Source of the DNA: Microbacterium aurantiacum
Lineage (GTDB): Bacteria; Actinomycetota; Actinomycetes; Actinomycetales; Microbacteriaceae
Length of the DNA stretch: 64,000 bases
Direction of reading: 5' to 3'
Assembly (NCBI RefSeq): GCF_002872075.1
Contig: NZ_PGGU01000005.1
Span: 186,001-250,000, forward strand
Shown here: positions 45,050-53,316 of the stretch, in pieces
Layout: each line of letters starts with the position of its first letter
Numbering within the stretch: position 1 is the stretch's first letter
Made by a program: the position numbers and the translations under genes
The notes under the pieces: generated by a model
What the model was told of the DNA's origin: nothing
The model's database searches: none
What the model saw: only the letters and a program-made list of their open reading frames with translations

Positions 45050-45643
45050 TCAGAGCATTCGCTCCGTGCGGCGGTCGATCTCGATGACGACCCCCGGGGG
45101 ATGCCGCAACGCCAGAGCATGCGCAGGATCGAGGCCCCGCAGCTCCGCGCGCAGCATCCGCCCGATCATCTCGTGCGACACGAGCAGTGGCGGACTGTCC
45201 GACGCCCACCCGCACGCGCTCAGCGCCGCTCGCGCGCGACCGCGCGCCTGCGCATAGCTTTCACCGCCGGGAAACGCCCAGCCGTAGCGGTTGGCCGCAC
45301 GGTCCTCCCGGGCGCCAGGGAACGCCGTGTCGATCTCGTCCCAGGTCATTCCGGCCATCTCGCCATGGTGGACCTCGGCGAGCTCCGGGACCTCGATGAG
45401 GTCGGCGCCGATCCCTTCTGCGACGATGACGGCGGTGCGCAGTGCCGGTCCGAGCGGGCTGGAGCAGACGGTGCGGATGTCCAATCCGGACAACCGATCC
45501 ACCAGCGCTCTGGCCTGTGCGATGCCATCGGCCGTGAGAGGAGAATCGAGTTGCCCTTGGAGACGGTGCTCCCGATTCCAGACCGTCTGACCGTGGCGGG
45601 CGAGGTACACGCGCTCCGGCACATGACGGTCTTGCGGGATCAT
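45050..45643 (-). CDS. Histidine phosphatase family protein
   Basis: 197-residue phosphoglycerate-mutase-like phosphatase. The phosphohistidine site is LARHGQTVWNREHRLQGQLD near residue 14, the second acidic/His site is EVHHGEMAGMTWDEI, and the second catalytic histidine lies in PLLVSHEMIGRML. The ATG at 45643 gives a normal start; the open frame upstream is not family-like. Substrate unknown, since this family ranges from sugar phosphates to cobalamin precursors and no neighbour suggests one. It is convergent with trmD. Confidence 0.9.
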   Translation of the reverse strand: MIPQDRHVPERVYLARHGQTVWNREHRLQGQLDSPLTADGIAQARALVDRLSGLDIRTVCSSPLGPALRTAVIVAEGIGADLIEVPELAEVHHGEMAGMTWDEIDTAFPGAREDRAANRYGWAFPGGESYAQARGRARAALSACGWASDSPPLLVSHEMIGRMLRAELRGLDPAHALALRHPPGVVIEIDRRTERML

Positions 45644-45702
45644 GCACCCAGGATGGCATAGCCGCGCGCCCGTCCTCGCGTGTCGCCCACACACGCCGCT
45701 GG

Positions 45703-45708
45703 TAGCGT
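45703..45708 (+). promoter_or_regulatory. Putative -10 element before the mini-ORF/glycosylase pair
   Basis: TAGCGT is seven bases before an ATG at 45716, the leaderless spacing, rather than the glycosylase ATG at 45739, which would then have a 23-base leader. Confidence 0.4.
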
Positions 45709-45715
45709 CGATCAC

Positions 45716-45742
45716 ATGGTCGATGAGTACCGGCGCGCATGA
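45716..45742 (+). CDS. Eight-codon upstream mini-ORF
   Basis: ATG followed by seven codons (MVDEYRRA) and TGA, the stop overlapping the next ATG as ATGA. It sits at the predicted transcript start. Too short for similarity evidence; supported only by the leaderless -10 spacing and the exact coupling to the next gene. Confidence 0.3.
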   Translation: MVDEYRRA

Positions 45743-46185
45743 GGATCTGGTCGCTGCACCCCGAGTACCTCGACCGGCAGGGACTCGTCGCGTGCTGGCG
45801 CGAGACCCTCCTCGCGCAGGCGGTGCTCGCAGGTCGTACGCGCGGCTACACCAGCCATCCTCAGCTGGAGCGGTTCCGGGACGCTCCGGAACCGCTGAGC
45901 GCGGTCGGCGCTTATCTGAACGGCATCGCCGCCGAAGCGGACGCCAGAGGCTACCGATTCGACAGGACGAGGATCGACCACGGGGAGGCCGAGGGCGTCG
46001 GCTCGCTGACCGTCACCACGGGGCAGATCTCGCTGGAATGGGCGCACTTGAGCGCCAAACTGCTCGTCCGCGATCCCGAGCGTCTCGCGCGGTGGCCGCA
46101 CGTGACGCTCCCGAAGCCGCATCCGCTCTTCCGCGTCGTGGACGGACCGATCGCGAGCTGGGAGCGCGCTCGGGCAGTCGGCTGA
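45739..46185 (+). CDS. Pyrimidine dimer DNA glycosylase/endonuclease V family protein
   Basis: 148-residue protein of the Pyr_excise family (T4 endonuclease V-like), expected to excise UV-induced cyclobutane pyrimidine dimers. The start RIWSLHPEYLDRQGLVACWRE is typical of the actinobacterial branch, followed by GRTRGYTSHPQLERF; the family nucleophile is the N-terminal residue after Met removal, in T4 a threonine, whereas here it would be Arg2, so activity by the same mechanism is uncertain. The ATG at 45739 overlaps the mini-ORF stop. There is no good ribosome binding site of its own, which favours coupling. Confidence 0.82.
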   Translation: MRIWSLHPEYLDRQGLVACWRETLLAQAVLAGRTRGYTSHPQLERFRDAPEPLSAVGAYLNGIAAEADARGYRFDRTRIDHGEAEGVGSLTVTTGQISLEWAHLSAKLLVRDPERLARWPHVTLPKPHPLFRVVDGPIASWERARAVG

Positions 46186-46194
46186 GCGCGCTGG

Positions 46195-46977
46195 TCAGTC
46201 GACGCCGAGGAACGATCGGTCGGTGAGGATGATCGGTCCGTCTTCGGTGACGGCGACGGTGTGCTCGGAATGCGACCCGCGGGAGCCGTCCACGCTGCGC
46301 AGCGTCCAGCCGTCCGGGTCGGTGACGAGCTCGTCGGTGGTCGCGAGGAGCCACGGCTCCAGCGCGAACACCAGACCCGCACGCAGCGGGAAGCCCCGGC
46401 CGGGACGGCCGTCATTGGGAATGTGGGGGTCGCCGTGCATGATGCGGCCGACGCCGTGCCCGCCGAAGTCGGTGTTGATCGAGTAGCCCTCGCCGTGGGC
46501 GACAGCGGCGATGGAGGCCGAGATGTCGCCGATCCGGTTGCCGATGACGGCGGCCGCGATGGCCGCATCCAGTGCGCGTTCCGTGGTCTCGATGAGCCGC
46601 AGGTCCTCGTCGCGGGGCGTGCCGACGACGAACGACACCGCCGAGTCCGCGACCCAGCCGTCGACCGACACCGCGAAGTCGAGGGAGACGAGGTCGCCGT
46701 CGCGAATCGTGTAATCGTGGGGGAGGCCGTGCAGCACCGCATCGTTGACCGAGGTGCAGATGACCTTGCCGAAGGGACTCGCGCCGAATGACGGGTGGTA
46801 GTCGATGTAGCAGGACTCCGCTCCTGCCTTGCGGATCATGTCATGCGCGCGTCGGTCGATCGAGAGGAGGTTCGTGCCCACCTTCGTCTCGTCGCGCAGC
46901 GTCGCCAGCGTCTCGGCGACGAAGCGCCCGGCGGCGCGCATCTCGTCGATCTCGGCAGGGGTGCGCAGTTCGATCAT
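46195..46977 (-). CDS. map: Type I methionine aminopeptidase
   Basis: Removes the initiator methionine from new proteins. The dinuclear metal ligands are found in LVSLDFAVSVDGWVADSAVS (two Asp), GHGVGRIMH (His) and FALEPWLL (Glu), with the last Glu in SHSEHTVAV. I choose the ATG at 46977 (260 residues) because GAGAGGAAA lies just before it; an earlier ATG adds eight atypical residues. Family members here lack the N-terminal SH3-binding zinc extension. It is convergent with the glycosylase gene, nine bases apart. A second map gene beside the ribosomal adk operon is usual in actinobacteria but is outside this window. Confidence 0.95.
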   Translation of the reverse strand: MIELRTPAEIDEMRAAGRFVAETLATLRDETKVGTNLLSIDRRAHDMIRKAGAESCYIDYHPSFGASPFGKVICTSVNDAVLHGLPHDYTIRDGDLVSLDFAVSVDGWVADSAVSFVVGTPRDEDLRLIETTERALDAAIAAAVIGNRIGDISASIAAVAHGEGYSINTDFGGHGVGRIMHGDPHIPNDGRPGRGFPLRAGLVFALEPWLLATTDELVTDPDGWTLRSVDGSRGSHSEHTVAVTEDGPIILTDRSFLGVD

Positions 46978-47074
46978 CGGGTTTCCTCTCGTCCTCTCCA
47001 TTCTCGCCGATCAGCTCGTGCTCGTTGACCGGAAGCTCTCAGCGAAATCCGGTTCCCAGGCCGTTTCGGCGGCG

Positions 47075-47080
47075 TAGCAT
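47075..47080 (+). promoter_or_regulatory. Putative -10 element, leaderless membrane protein gene
   Basis: TAGCAT is six bases before the ATG at 47087, and there is no Shine-Dalgarno sequence. Confidence 0.45.
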
Positions 47081-47086
47081 CGCGGT

Positions 47087-47578
47087 ATGTGGTTGCGACA
47101 GGCATTCTTCCGCTGGCTCCTTCCGGCGGCGTTCCTGCTGCCGCTGTGGCTGCTGATCGGATGGGGAGTGACCGGCGCGGGTGGCTGGGCGTTCCTGCTG
47201 CTGCTCATCGCCATGCCCTCCGTGTTCGTCGGGCAGCTCCTGCTGACGCTGCTGGTGCGATCCAGGCCTTCGGTGCGAGCCGAGCGAGCGGTTTCGTGGT
47301 GGGACGTCGCAGGCTTCACGGTGTGGCACGGCCTGACCATCGCCGTCGGCTTCTTCCCGCAGGCATGGTTCGGCCTCCTCGTGACAGGAGCCATCGCGGT
47401 CGGGCTCGCCATGTTCTGGCTGATGCTGTGGCAGCTGTGGAGCGAGGCGAAGGGGAGTGGCACCGGCATCCGCTACTTCACCACCGCGACCGTCGACGCC
47501 CCTGCCGAGGCTCCACCGCAGCATGCCGCAGACAGCGCGGTCTTCATCATCCAGGAGAAGCCCGCAGCCGACCGCTGA
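47087..47578 (+). CDS. Four-helix membrane protein of unknown function
   Basis: 163 residues with four predicted transmembrane helices at about 10-29, 33-57, 72-92 and 95-117 and a polar cytoplasmic or external tail of about 45 residues. A tryptophan-rich segment ([14 protein letters not shown]) precedes helix 3. I recognise no family; it may be annotated as a permease-like protein in related genomes, but nothing supports transport. It has its own leaderless-type promoter and is followed after 170 bases by rplS, so it is probably a separate transcript. Confidence 0.75.
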   Translation: MWLRQAFFRWLLPAAFLLPLWLLIGWGVTGAGGWAFLLLLIAMPSVFVGQLLLTLLVRSRPSVRAERAVSWWDVAGFTVWHGLTIAVGFFPQAWFGLLVTGAIAVGLAMFWLMLWQLWSEAKGSGTGIRYFTTATVDAPAEAPPQHAADSAVFIIQEKPAADR

Positions 47579-47586
47579 CCGATGGT

Positions 47587-47617
47587 TTGGCCGAGTGCGG
47601 CATCCATGGCAGAATAG
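47587..47617 (+). promoter_or_regulatory. Predicted rplS promoter
   Basis: TTGGCC (47587-47592), a 17-base spacer and CAGAAT (47610-47615) inside TGGCAGAATAG, identical to the rpsP upstream string. The predicted leader is about 125 bases and contains TTCCTTCCA (47694-47702), also present before rpsP (43001-43009). Confidence 0.55.
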
Positions 47618-47745
47618 GTCCTTGTGCCGTGACCGGCTCTGCCTCAGGGGAGTCCGCGGACGCATCTGCGCCGTGCGGCACACACCATTCTCATTCCTTC
47701 CAGCATCATGCATCCGACCTGTGGCGAGTGCAGAGAGAGACGATC

Positions 47746-48096
47746 ATGCAGATCCTCGACGCCGTAGACGCGGCTTCCCTTCGTTCCGACATCCCTGAGT
47801 TCCACCCCGGTGACAACGTCAAGGTGCACGTGAACATCACCGAGGGCAACCGCTCCCGTATCCAGGTCTTCCAGGGCGTCGTCATCGGCCGCCAGGGCGA
47901 CGGCGTGCGCGAGACCTTCACGGTCCGCAAGATCAGCTTCCAGGTGGGCGTCGAGCGCACCTTCCCGGTGCACAGCCCGGTGATCGACCACATCGAGGTC
48001 GTCACCCGCGGTGACGTGCGTCGCGCGAAGCTGTACTACCTCCGCAACCTCCGCGGCAAGAAGGCGAAGATCAAGGAGAAGCGCGACAACCACTGA
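47746..48096 (+). CDS. rplS: 50S ribosomal protein L19
   Basis: L19 sits at the 30S-50S interface. [20 protein letters not shown] and the C-terminal [20 protein letters not shown] are diagnostic. The ATG at 47746 gives 116 residues, the usual size; the frame upstream is open but belongs to the leader and overlaps the membrane-protein gene. A strong terminator follows 17 bases after the stop, so rplS is transcribed alone. Confidence 0.97.
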   Translation: MQILDAVDAASLRSDIPEFHPGDNVKVHVNITEGNRSRIQVFQGVVIGRQGDGVRETFTVRKISFQVGVERTFPVHSPVIDHIEVVTRGDVRRAKLYYLRNLRGKKAKIKEKRDNH

Positions 48097-48113
48097 CGCG
48101 CAGACTCTTCGAA

Positions 48114-48142
48114 GCACCCCGGGACACGACGTCCCGGGGTGC
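48114..48142 (+). terminator. Rho-independent terminator after rplS
   Basis: Perfect 12-base GC-rich arms (48114-48125 and 48131-48142, GCACCCCGGGAC) with a five-base loop, followed by TTTGTTGT. Confidence 0.92.
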
Positions 48143-48214
48143 TTTGTTGTCCCCGACGTATGCGACCCTTGTATGTGCCGTCTTCGAGCGGTGCTCCACC
48201 GGTGAAGGATCCTG

Positions 48215-48943
48215 ATGACGACTGACTCCGCCCGCGCGACCGCAACCAGACGGCGTCGAGGGTTTCTCGTCTTCCTGCGTGACGTCGTGGTCATCATCGT
48301 CATCGCGGCGCTCGTCTCGTTCGTCGTCAAGACTTTCGTGGTCCGCTCGTTCTACATCCCCTCCGCGTCGATGGAGCGCACGCTCATGATCAACGACCGG
48401 ATTCTCGTCGACGAGCTCACCCCGCGCTGGGCGGACTATCAGCGCGGCGATGTCGTCGTGTTCAAAGACCCGGGCGGCTGGCTGGCCGCACAGCCCCAGA
48501 CGCCGGCCCGTCCGCCGCTCGTCGAAGCCGTCGACTGGGTGCTGACCTTCGTCGGGCTCTCCACCTCCGACGCGCAGGACCACCTCGTCAAACGCGTGAT
48601 CGGGCTGCCCGGCGACCACGTCGTCTGCTGCAACGCGCTCGGCCAGGTCACCGTCAACGGCGCGCCGATCGACGAACTCGACTACCTGAATCTGCCCCAG
48701 GGGGACACGGCGGCCTCGAATGAGGCTTTCGACGTCACCGTGCCCGATGACTCGCTCTGGCTGCTCGGCGACAACCGCGATCGATCGCGTGACTCCCGAG
48801 CGCACCAGGAGCTGCCCAGCGGAGGATTCGTCCCCTTGCCGAACGTCGTGGGCAAGGCGTTCTTCACGACCTGGCCGCTGGATCGCCTGGGCACGATCGA
48901 CGCTCATCACGACAGTTTCAACGGCGTACCGGACTCGGAATGA
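48215..48943 (+). CDS. lepB: Signal peptidase I
   Basis: Membrane-bound Ser/Lys protease that removes signal peptides from exported proteins. An N-terminal transmembrane helix at about 22-40 anchors it; the serine box SFYIPSASMERTL puts the nucleophile at Ser52, the general base is Lys126 in HLVKRVIGLPGD, and LLGDNRDRSRDSR is box E. The length of 242 is normal. An insertion of about 30 residues between boxes B and C (GWLAAQPQTPARPPL) is seen in related actinobacteria. The ATG overlaps nothing upstream; its stop overlaps rnhB (ATGA). Confidence 0.95.
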   Translation: MTTDSARATATRRRRGFLVFLRDVVVIIVIAALVSFVVKTFVVRSFYIPSASMERTLMINDRILVDELTPRWADYQRGDVVVFKDPGGWLAAQPQTPARPPLVEAVDWVLTFVGLSTSDAQDHLVKRVIGLPGDHVVCCNALGQVTVNGAPIDELDYLNLPQGDTAASNEAFDVTVPDDSLWLLGDNRDRSRDSRAHQELPSGGFVPLPNVVGKAFFTTWPLDRLGTIDAHHDSFNGVPDSE

Positions 48944-49599
48944 CCGTCGGCGCGCCGAAACTCACGCTGGAGCGCTCGCTGCTCTCGGAATGCGAACTGA
49001 TCATCTCGCTGGATGAGGTCGGCCGCGGTGCGCTGGCGGGACCGGTTGCGGTCGGTGCCGCCGTGATGGATGCTGCGGGGGCGCGTCGTCGGGTGCCTGA
49101 AGGTCTCCGGGACTCGAAGCTCGTGACCGAGAAGCGCAGGCCGGATGTGGCGCTGCGCGCAGCGGCGTGGGTTCAGGCGTCGAGCGTGGGCTGGGCGAGC
49201 GCAGCGGAGGTCGACGAGGTCGGCATCATGCGCGCGCTGGGACTCGCCGCATCTCGGGCGGTGCAGAACGTCGTCGACCAGGGAGCCGCGTTGCACAACG
49301 CGCTGATCCTCCTCGACGGCAACCACGACTACCTGTCCGCTGTGCACCCGGAACCCCTCAAGGTGCGCCCGGTGATCAAGGCCGACCGGGACTGCGCATC
49401 GGTGTCTGCGGCCTCGGTGATCGCGAAGGTCGCCAGGGACGCCTACATGACGGACCTGCACGAGACGTACCCGATGTACCAGTGGGATCGGAACAAGGGC
49501 TACGCGAGTGCGGAGCACCGAGACGCGATCCGTTCGCTCGGGCTGTCGCGGTATCACCGCGCTTCGTGGGCGATCACCGACGCCCCCACGCTGTTCTGA
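48940..49599 (+). CDS. rnhB: Ribonuclease HII
   Basis: RNase HII removes ribonucleotides from DNA and RNA-DNA hybrids. The catalytic core starts IISLDEVGRGALAGPV (Asp-Glu metal ligands), with LLDGNHDYL and the KADRDCASVSAASVIAKVARD segment providing further acidic residues. It is 219 residues long. The gene is coupled to lepB, the standard actinobacterial order lepB-rnhB-DUF2469-yraN. Confidence 0.96.
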   Translation: MTVGAPKLTLERSLLSECELIISLDEVGRGALAGPVAVGAAVMDAAGARRRVPEGLRDSKLVTEKRRPDVALRAAAWVQASSVGWASAAEVDEVGIMRALGLAASRAVQNVVDQGAALHNALILLDGNHDYLSAVHPEPLKVRPVIKADRDCASVSAASVIAKVARDAYMTDLHETYPMYQWDRNKGYASAEHRDAIRSLGLSRYHRASWAITDAPTLF

Positions 49600-49659
49600 T
49601 GCGCGGGTCGGGGTCTCGAGGCGACGGCGGAGCGGCCAGCCTCGTAGGATGGAGTCATC

Positions 49660-49986
49660 ATGGATGAGGAAGCCTTCGACGACTACGACCGCGAGCTCGA
49701 GCTGGCGCTGTTCCGGGAGTACCGGGACGTCGTATCGCAGTTCCAGTACGTCGTCGAGACCGAGCGCCGGTTCTACCTGGCCAACGAGGTGAATGTCGTT
49801 CGTCGCGACACCGAGCACGACTTCTACTTCGAGATCTCCATGACCGACGTCTGGGTGTGGGACATCTACCGTGCCGACCGGTTCGTCAAGGCGGTCCGGG
49901 TGCTCACGTTCAAGGACGTCAACGTCGAGGAGCTCCAGCGCCGCGAGTTCGAGCTGCCGCAGGAACTCTCCCTCGACGGAGAGTGA
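49660..49986 (+). CDS. DUF2469 family protein
   Basis: 108-residue, very acidic protein of a family restricted to actinobacteria and nearly always found between rnhB and yraN. It reads EEAFDDYDRELELALFREYRDVV at its helical N-terminus (residues 3-25, given in part) and continues with a short beta-rich part containing TDVWVWDIYRADRFVKAVRV. No signal peptide or catalytic motif is visible. Function unknown; conservation and context hint at a role in translation or nucleic-acid metabolism. A TAGGAT hexamer lies nine bases before the ATG. Confidence 0.92.
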   Translation: MDEEAFDDYDRELELALFREYRDVVSQFQYVVETERRFYLANEVNVVRRDTEHDFYFEISMTDVWVWDIYRADRFVKAVRVLTFKDVNVEELQRREFELPQELSLDGE

Positions 49987-50105
49987 CACGCGGAACGCTC
50001 ACACTCGTTCTGCACGGGAGTCCTTGTTCGCGGCCTTTCCCCAATCACCGTGAGCCAGCCGTGATACGGGGCTGCTGAGTCGGCTCCGCAGGCGATGCTG
50101 TCGAC

Positions 50106-50468
50106 ATGGCAGCGAAGGATGAACTCGGCAGAGCCGGTGAAGAACGGGCCGCACGGCACCTGACCGGACTCGGGTACACCGTGCTGGACCGCAATTGGCG
50201 GTGCGCGCAGGGTGAGCTCGACATCGTGGCGGAGTGCGGCATCCACCTCGCCGTGGTTGAAGTGAAGACCCGGCGTTCAGCCTCATTCGGGCATCCGTTC
50301 GAGGCGATCGATGAGCGCAAGCGGCGACGACTGTGGCAACTGGCGTACGCGTGGGTGGCGGCGCATCCCGATCTCGCACGGGCCCGTGCAGTGCGGCTGG
50401 AAGCGATCGGCATCATCGGCGCCGACCCGTCGTACGGTCAACTCGAGCATCTCGTGGACCTGTCGTGA
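50106..50468 (+). CDS. UPF0102 (YraN) family endonuclease-like protein
   Basis: 120-residue protein of the YraN family, related in fold to restriction endonuclease/Holliday-junction nucleases. The core GRAGEERAARHLTGLGYTVLDR, about residues 7-28, and ELDIVAE...VVEVKTRRS carry the D-(x)n-E-x-K-type metal motif. The function is not established; a link to DNA uptake or recombination is suggested by its constant position next to comM and dprA. The stop overlaps the GTG of comM. Confidence 0.92.
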   Translation: MAAKDELGRAGEERAARHLTGLGYTVLDRNWRCAQGELDIVAECGIHLAVVEVKTRRSASFGHPFEAIDERKRRRLWQLAYAWVAAHPDLARARAVRLEAIGIIGADPSYGQLEHLVDLS

Positions 50469-51994
50469 AGACGGCGCGCACCTGGGCGGTCGCACTGACC
50501 GGTGTCGACGGCCACCTCGTCGAAGTGGAGGCCGATCTCTCCAATCAGACGCCGGAATTCAAGATCATCGGGCTGCCGGACAAGTCGCTCGGCGAAGCCG
50601 TGCAGAGGGTGCACAACGCCTGCAAGAACGCCGGCCTCGATCTGCCACGCCGCCGCCTGACCGTGAACCTGTCCCCGGCGAGTCTGCCCAAGCACGGTTC
50701 GGGTTTCGATCTGGGGATCGCCCTGTCGACGCTCGCAGCCGGTGGATCGGTGGACCGGCGTTCCATAGGCCGGACCGTGCACATCGGAGAACTGGGTTTG
50801 GACGGTCGTATCCGGCCGGTCCCGGGCGTGCTGCCCGCGGTGTTCGCGGCCGCCCGCGCGGGGTTCGACCGGGTGATCGTGCCGCACGCGAACGAAGCCG
50901 AGGCGCGGTTGGTGCCCGACATCGACGTCCGTGCCGCGGCCTCGCTCGCCCAGGTTGCGGTGTGGCACGGCGCCGATGTCGAGGTGCCCGAGGTCGAGCC
51001 GGTCGGTACTGCGTCTCGTCCGGTCGCCGAGGACGAGATGCTCGATCTCGCCGACGTCGTCGGTCAGGAGGATGCCGTCGACGCACTGATCGTCGCGGCT
51101 GCGGGCGGACACCACATGCTCCTGAGCGGACCACCCGGCGCGGGCAAGACGATGCTGGCACGGCGTCTCCCGGGCATCCTCCCGCAGCTCACCGAGGAGG
51201 AGGGGCTGGAGGTCGCCTCCATCCGCTCCCTCACGGGCGAAGTGGTCACCGCGCTCGACCTGCTCGCGCCGCTGGAGGCACCGCACCACAGCGCCTCTGT
51301 CGCTGCGCTGGTCGGCGGTGGATCCAGAGTGGTCCGCCCCGGCGCGATCGTGCGGGCGCACCGCGGCATTCTCTTCCTGGATGAGGCTGCCGAGTTCTCC
51401 CGTGTCGCGCTCGACGCTCTCCGCCAGCCCCTCGAATCCGGCACGATCGAGGTGAGCAGAGCAGGTTTCACGGCGTCGTTTCCCGCGCGGTTCCAGCTGA
51501 TCCTCGCGATGAATCCCTGTCCGTGCGGCAACTACGGGATCAGAGGTGCGGAGTGCATCTGCCCGCCGATGGCGATCAGACGGTATGCCTCGCGGCTCTC
51601 CGGTCCACTTCGGGATCGGGTCGACATCGAGCTGCAGGTGGCCCGGGTCGCGGCCTCCCGTGCGACTTCGGGCGTCAGGGCGGAGGTCAGCAGCGCCGAC
51701 GCGCGGGCACAGGTGCTCACCGCCCGCGCTCTGGCCGCATCGCGCTGGGCGGGAACACCGTGGCGGCGCAACGCCGAGGTCCCGGGCACCTGGCTCCGGC
51801 AGGGGGATTTGCGCCTGGACCGCGACGCGCGGGCTCCGTTGGATCGCGCACTCGAACGCGGAGCGCTGACCCTGCGCGGATATGACCGCGTCCTGCGACT
51901 TGCCTGGACGATGGCCGATCTCGGAGGGATCGACCGCCCAGGACGCGATGAGATCGGACGCGCTCTGTTCCTGAAGAGAGGACTGACACCATGA
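50465..51994 (+). CDS. comM: YifB/ComM family Mg-chelatase-like AAA ATPase
   Basis: ComM-type hexameric helicase; in Vibrio it promotes branch migration of incoming DNA during transformation. An N-terminal Lon-protease-like ChlI domain (about 1-170) is followed by an AAA+ core with Walker A SGPPGAGKTMLARRLPG (about 221-237), Walker B GILFLDEAAEFSR (about 301-313) and a C-terminal Mg_chelatase domain with RFQLILAMNPCPCGNYG. The GTG at 50465 gives 509 residues and overlaps the yraN stop. The adjacent dprA supports a DNA-processing role. Confidence 0.94.
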   Translation: MKTARTWAVALTGVDGHLVEVEADLSNQTPEFKIIGLPDKSLGEAVQRVHNACKNAGLDLPRRRLTVNLSPASLPKHGSGFDLGIALSTLAAGGSVDRRSIGRTVHIGELGLDGRIRPVPGVLPAVFAAARAGFDRVIVPHANEAEARLVPDIDVRAAASLAQVAVWHGADVEVPEVEPVGTASRPVAEDEMLDLADVVGQEDAVDALIVAAAGGHHMLLSGPPGAGKTMLARRLPGILPQLTEEEGLEVASIRSLTGEVVTALDLLAPLEAPHHSASVAALVGGGSRVVRPGAIVRAHRGILFLDEAAEFSRVALDALRQPLESGTIEVSRAGFTASFPARFQLILAMNPCPCGNYGIRGAECICPPMAIRRYASRLSGPLRDRVDIELQVARVAASRATSGVRAEVSSADARAQVLTARALAASRWAGTPWRRNAEVPGTWLRQGDLRLDRDARAPLDRALERGALTLRGYDRVLRLAWTMADLGGIDRPGRDEIGRALFLKRGLTP

Positions 51995-53181
51995 TCGACG
52001 ACCTGCTCGGCGACGCCGAGACGATGGCGGCTCTGCGCGCGCTGCGGCCCGACGGAGATGGCGCGGAGGAGATCGCTCGCGTGGCGTGGTCGATTCTGGC
52101 CGAGCCCGGTGACGGGGTGGCTGGAGCGCTCATCGCGGAGCTCGGTGCGGCGGCAGCGCTCCGCTTCGCGCTCGACGACTCGCCTGGCACCGGACCGGCC
52201 GTGCCGACCGAGCGTGAGAACCGTGCGCTCACAGAGGCGCGTGCACGTTGGCGTCCGCGGGCGGACACGCGAGCGGTGGGCGAGGCGCTCCGCGGGGCCG
52301 CGCACGTCGGCGCGGCTGTGCTGGTGCCCGGTGATGCGGAGTGGCCCACGGCACTGGATGAGCTCCGAGACCACACGCCGTCGGTGCTCTGGGTCAGAGG
52401 CGACTCGAGCCTTCTGACCGCCCAGCCCAGAGTCTCGATCGTCGGCGCCCGCGCGTCGACCGGGTACGGAGATCATCTCGCCGCGGAACTGGCGGGGGAT
52501 CTGGCCGCCGACGGGGCGGTCATCGTGTCTGGCGGCGCATACGGGATCGACGGAGCGGCGCACCGTGCCGCGCTCGGTGTCGGCGGGGCGACCGTGGCGT
52601 TCCTCGCCGGTGGCGTCGACCGGGCATACCCGAGCGGCCACCTGCAACTCCTCGGAAGCATCGCGCACTCAGGGGCCGTCGTGAGCGAGCTCCCATGCGG
52701 CGCCGCTCCGACGAAGTGGCGCTTCCTGGCGCGGAATCGGCTGATCGCTGCGCTCGGCGAGGCGACCGTCGTCGTGGAGGCGGGGTGGCGCAGCGGATCG
52801 CTGAACACGGCTGGGCATGCGGCGTCGCTCGGTCGTCCACTGGGCGCCGTTCCGGGGCCTGTGACCTCGGCGGCATCAGCGGGCTGCCATCGGTTGCTGC
52901 GCGAGTACGACGCCCGGTGCGTCACGTCGGCCGCCGAGATCCGCGAGCTGTGGGGAGCGGATGCGGAGTCGCCGATGATCCCCATTCGAGCCGACCCCGA
53001 TCAGATCCGTCTCGGGGATGCGCTGAGCACCCGCTCGGGCCGGTCGCCACAGGACCTCGCCGCCCGGTCGGGGCTGACGCCGACGCGCGTGGTCGCACTG
53101 CTCGGTCTGCTCGCGCTCGAGGGCGCCGTCGTCCGGGACGAGAGAGGGTGGCGCGCAGCGACCGCGCGCGAGCGGACCTGA
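51991..53181 (+). CDS. dprA: DNA-processing protein DprA
   Basis: DprA binds incoming single-stranded DNA and loads RecA. The Rossmann-like core has VSIVGARASTGYGDHLAAEL, VIVSGGAYGIDGAAHRAAL and the ARNRLIAALGEATVVVEA segment; a C-terminal winged-helix domain (about 340-390) is also present. It is 396 residues long, with a helical N-terminal extension of about 100. The ATG overlaps the comM stop. Natural transformation is not proven by this; dprA is also common in non-competent bacteria. Confidence 0.95.
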   Translation: MIDDLLGDAETMAALRALRPDGDGAEEIARVAWSILAEPGDGVAGALIAELGAAAALRFALDDSPGTGPAVPTERENRALTEARARWRPRADTRAVGEALRGAAHVGAAVLVPGDAEWPTALDELRDHTPSVLWVRGDSSLLTAQPRVSIVGARASTGYGDHLAAELAGDLAADGAVIVSGGAYGIDGAAHRAALGVGGATVAFLAGGVDRAYPSGHLQLLGSIAHSGAVVSELPCGAAPTKWRFLARNRLIAALGEATVVVEAGWRSGSLNTAGHAASLGRPLGAVPGPVTSAASAGCHRLLREYDARCVTSAAEIRELWGADAESPMIPIRADPDQIRLGDALSTRSGRSPQDLAARSGLTPTRVVALLGLLALEGAVVRDERGWRAATARERT

Positions 53182-53316
53182 CGAGGTCGCCCGACCTGCC
53201 ACGTCCTCGCGACGAGGTGTGCGGCACCCGGGGCTGTGGCGTGGGAGGCGGCTCGGTGACCGGCCGTTGCGGCGGGGCACGCGACGGATGGGGCAGGTCT
53301 TCGGCATCCTGGACGG

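Noticed and set aside
50106..53181. Complete competence locus
   Set aside because: yraN, comM-like and dprA are present, but no comEA/comEC or pilus genes; these three are widely kept in non-transformable bacteria.
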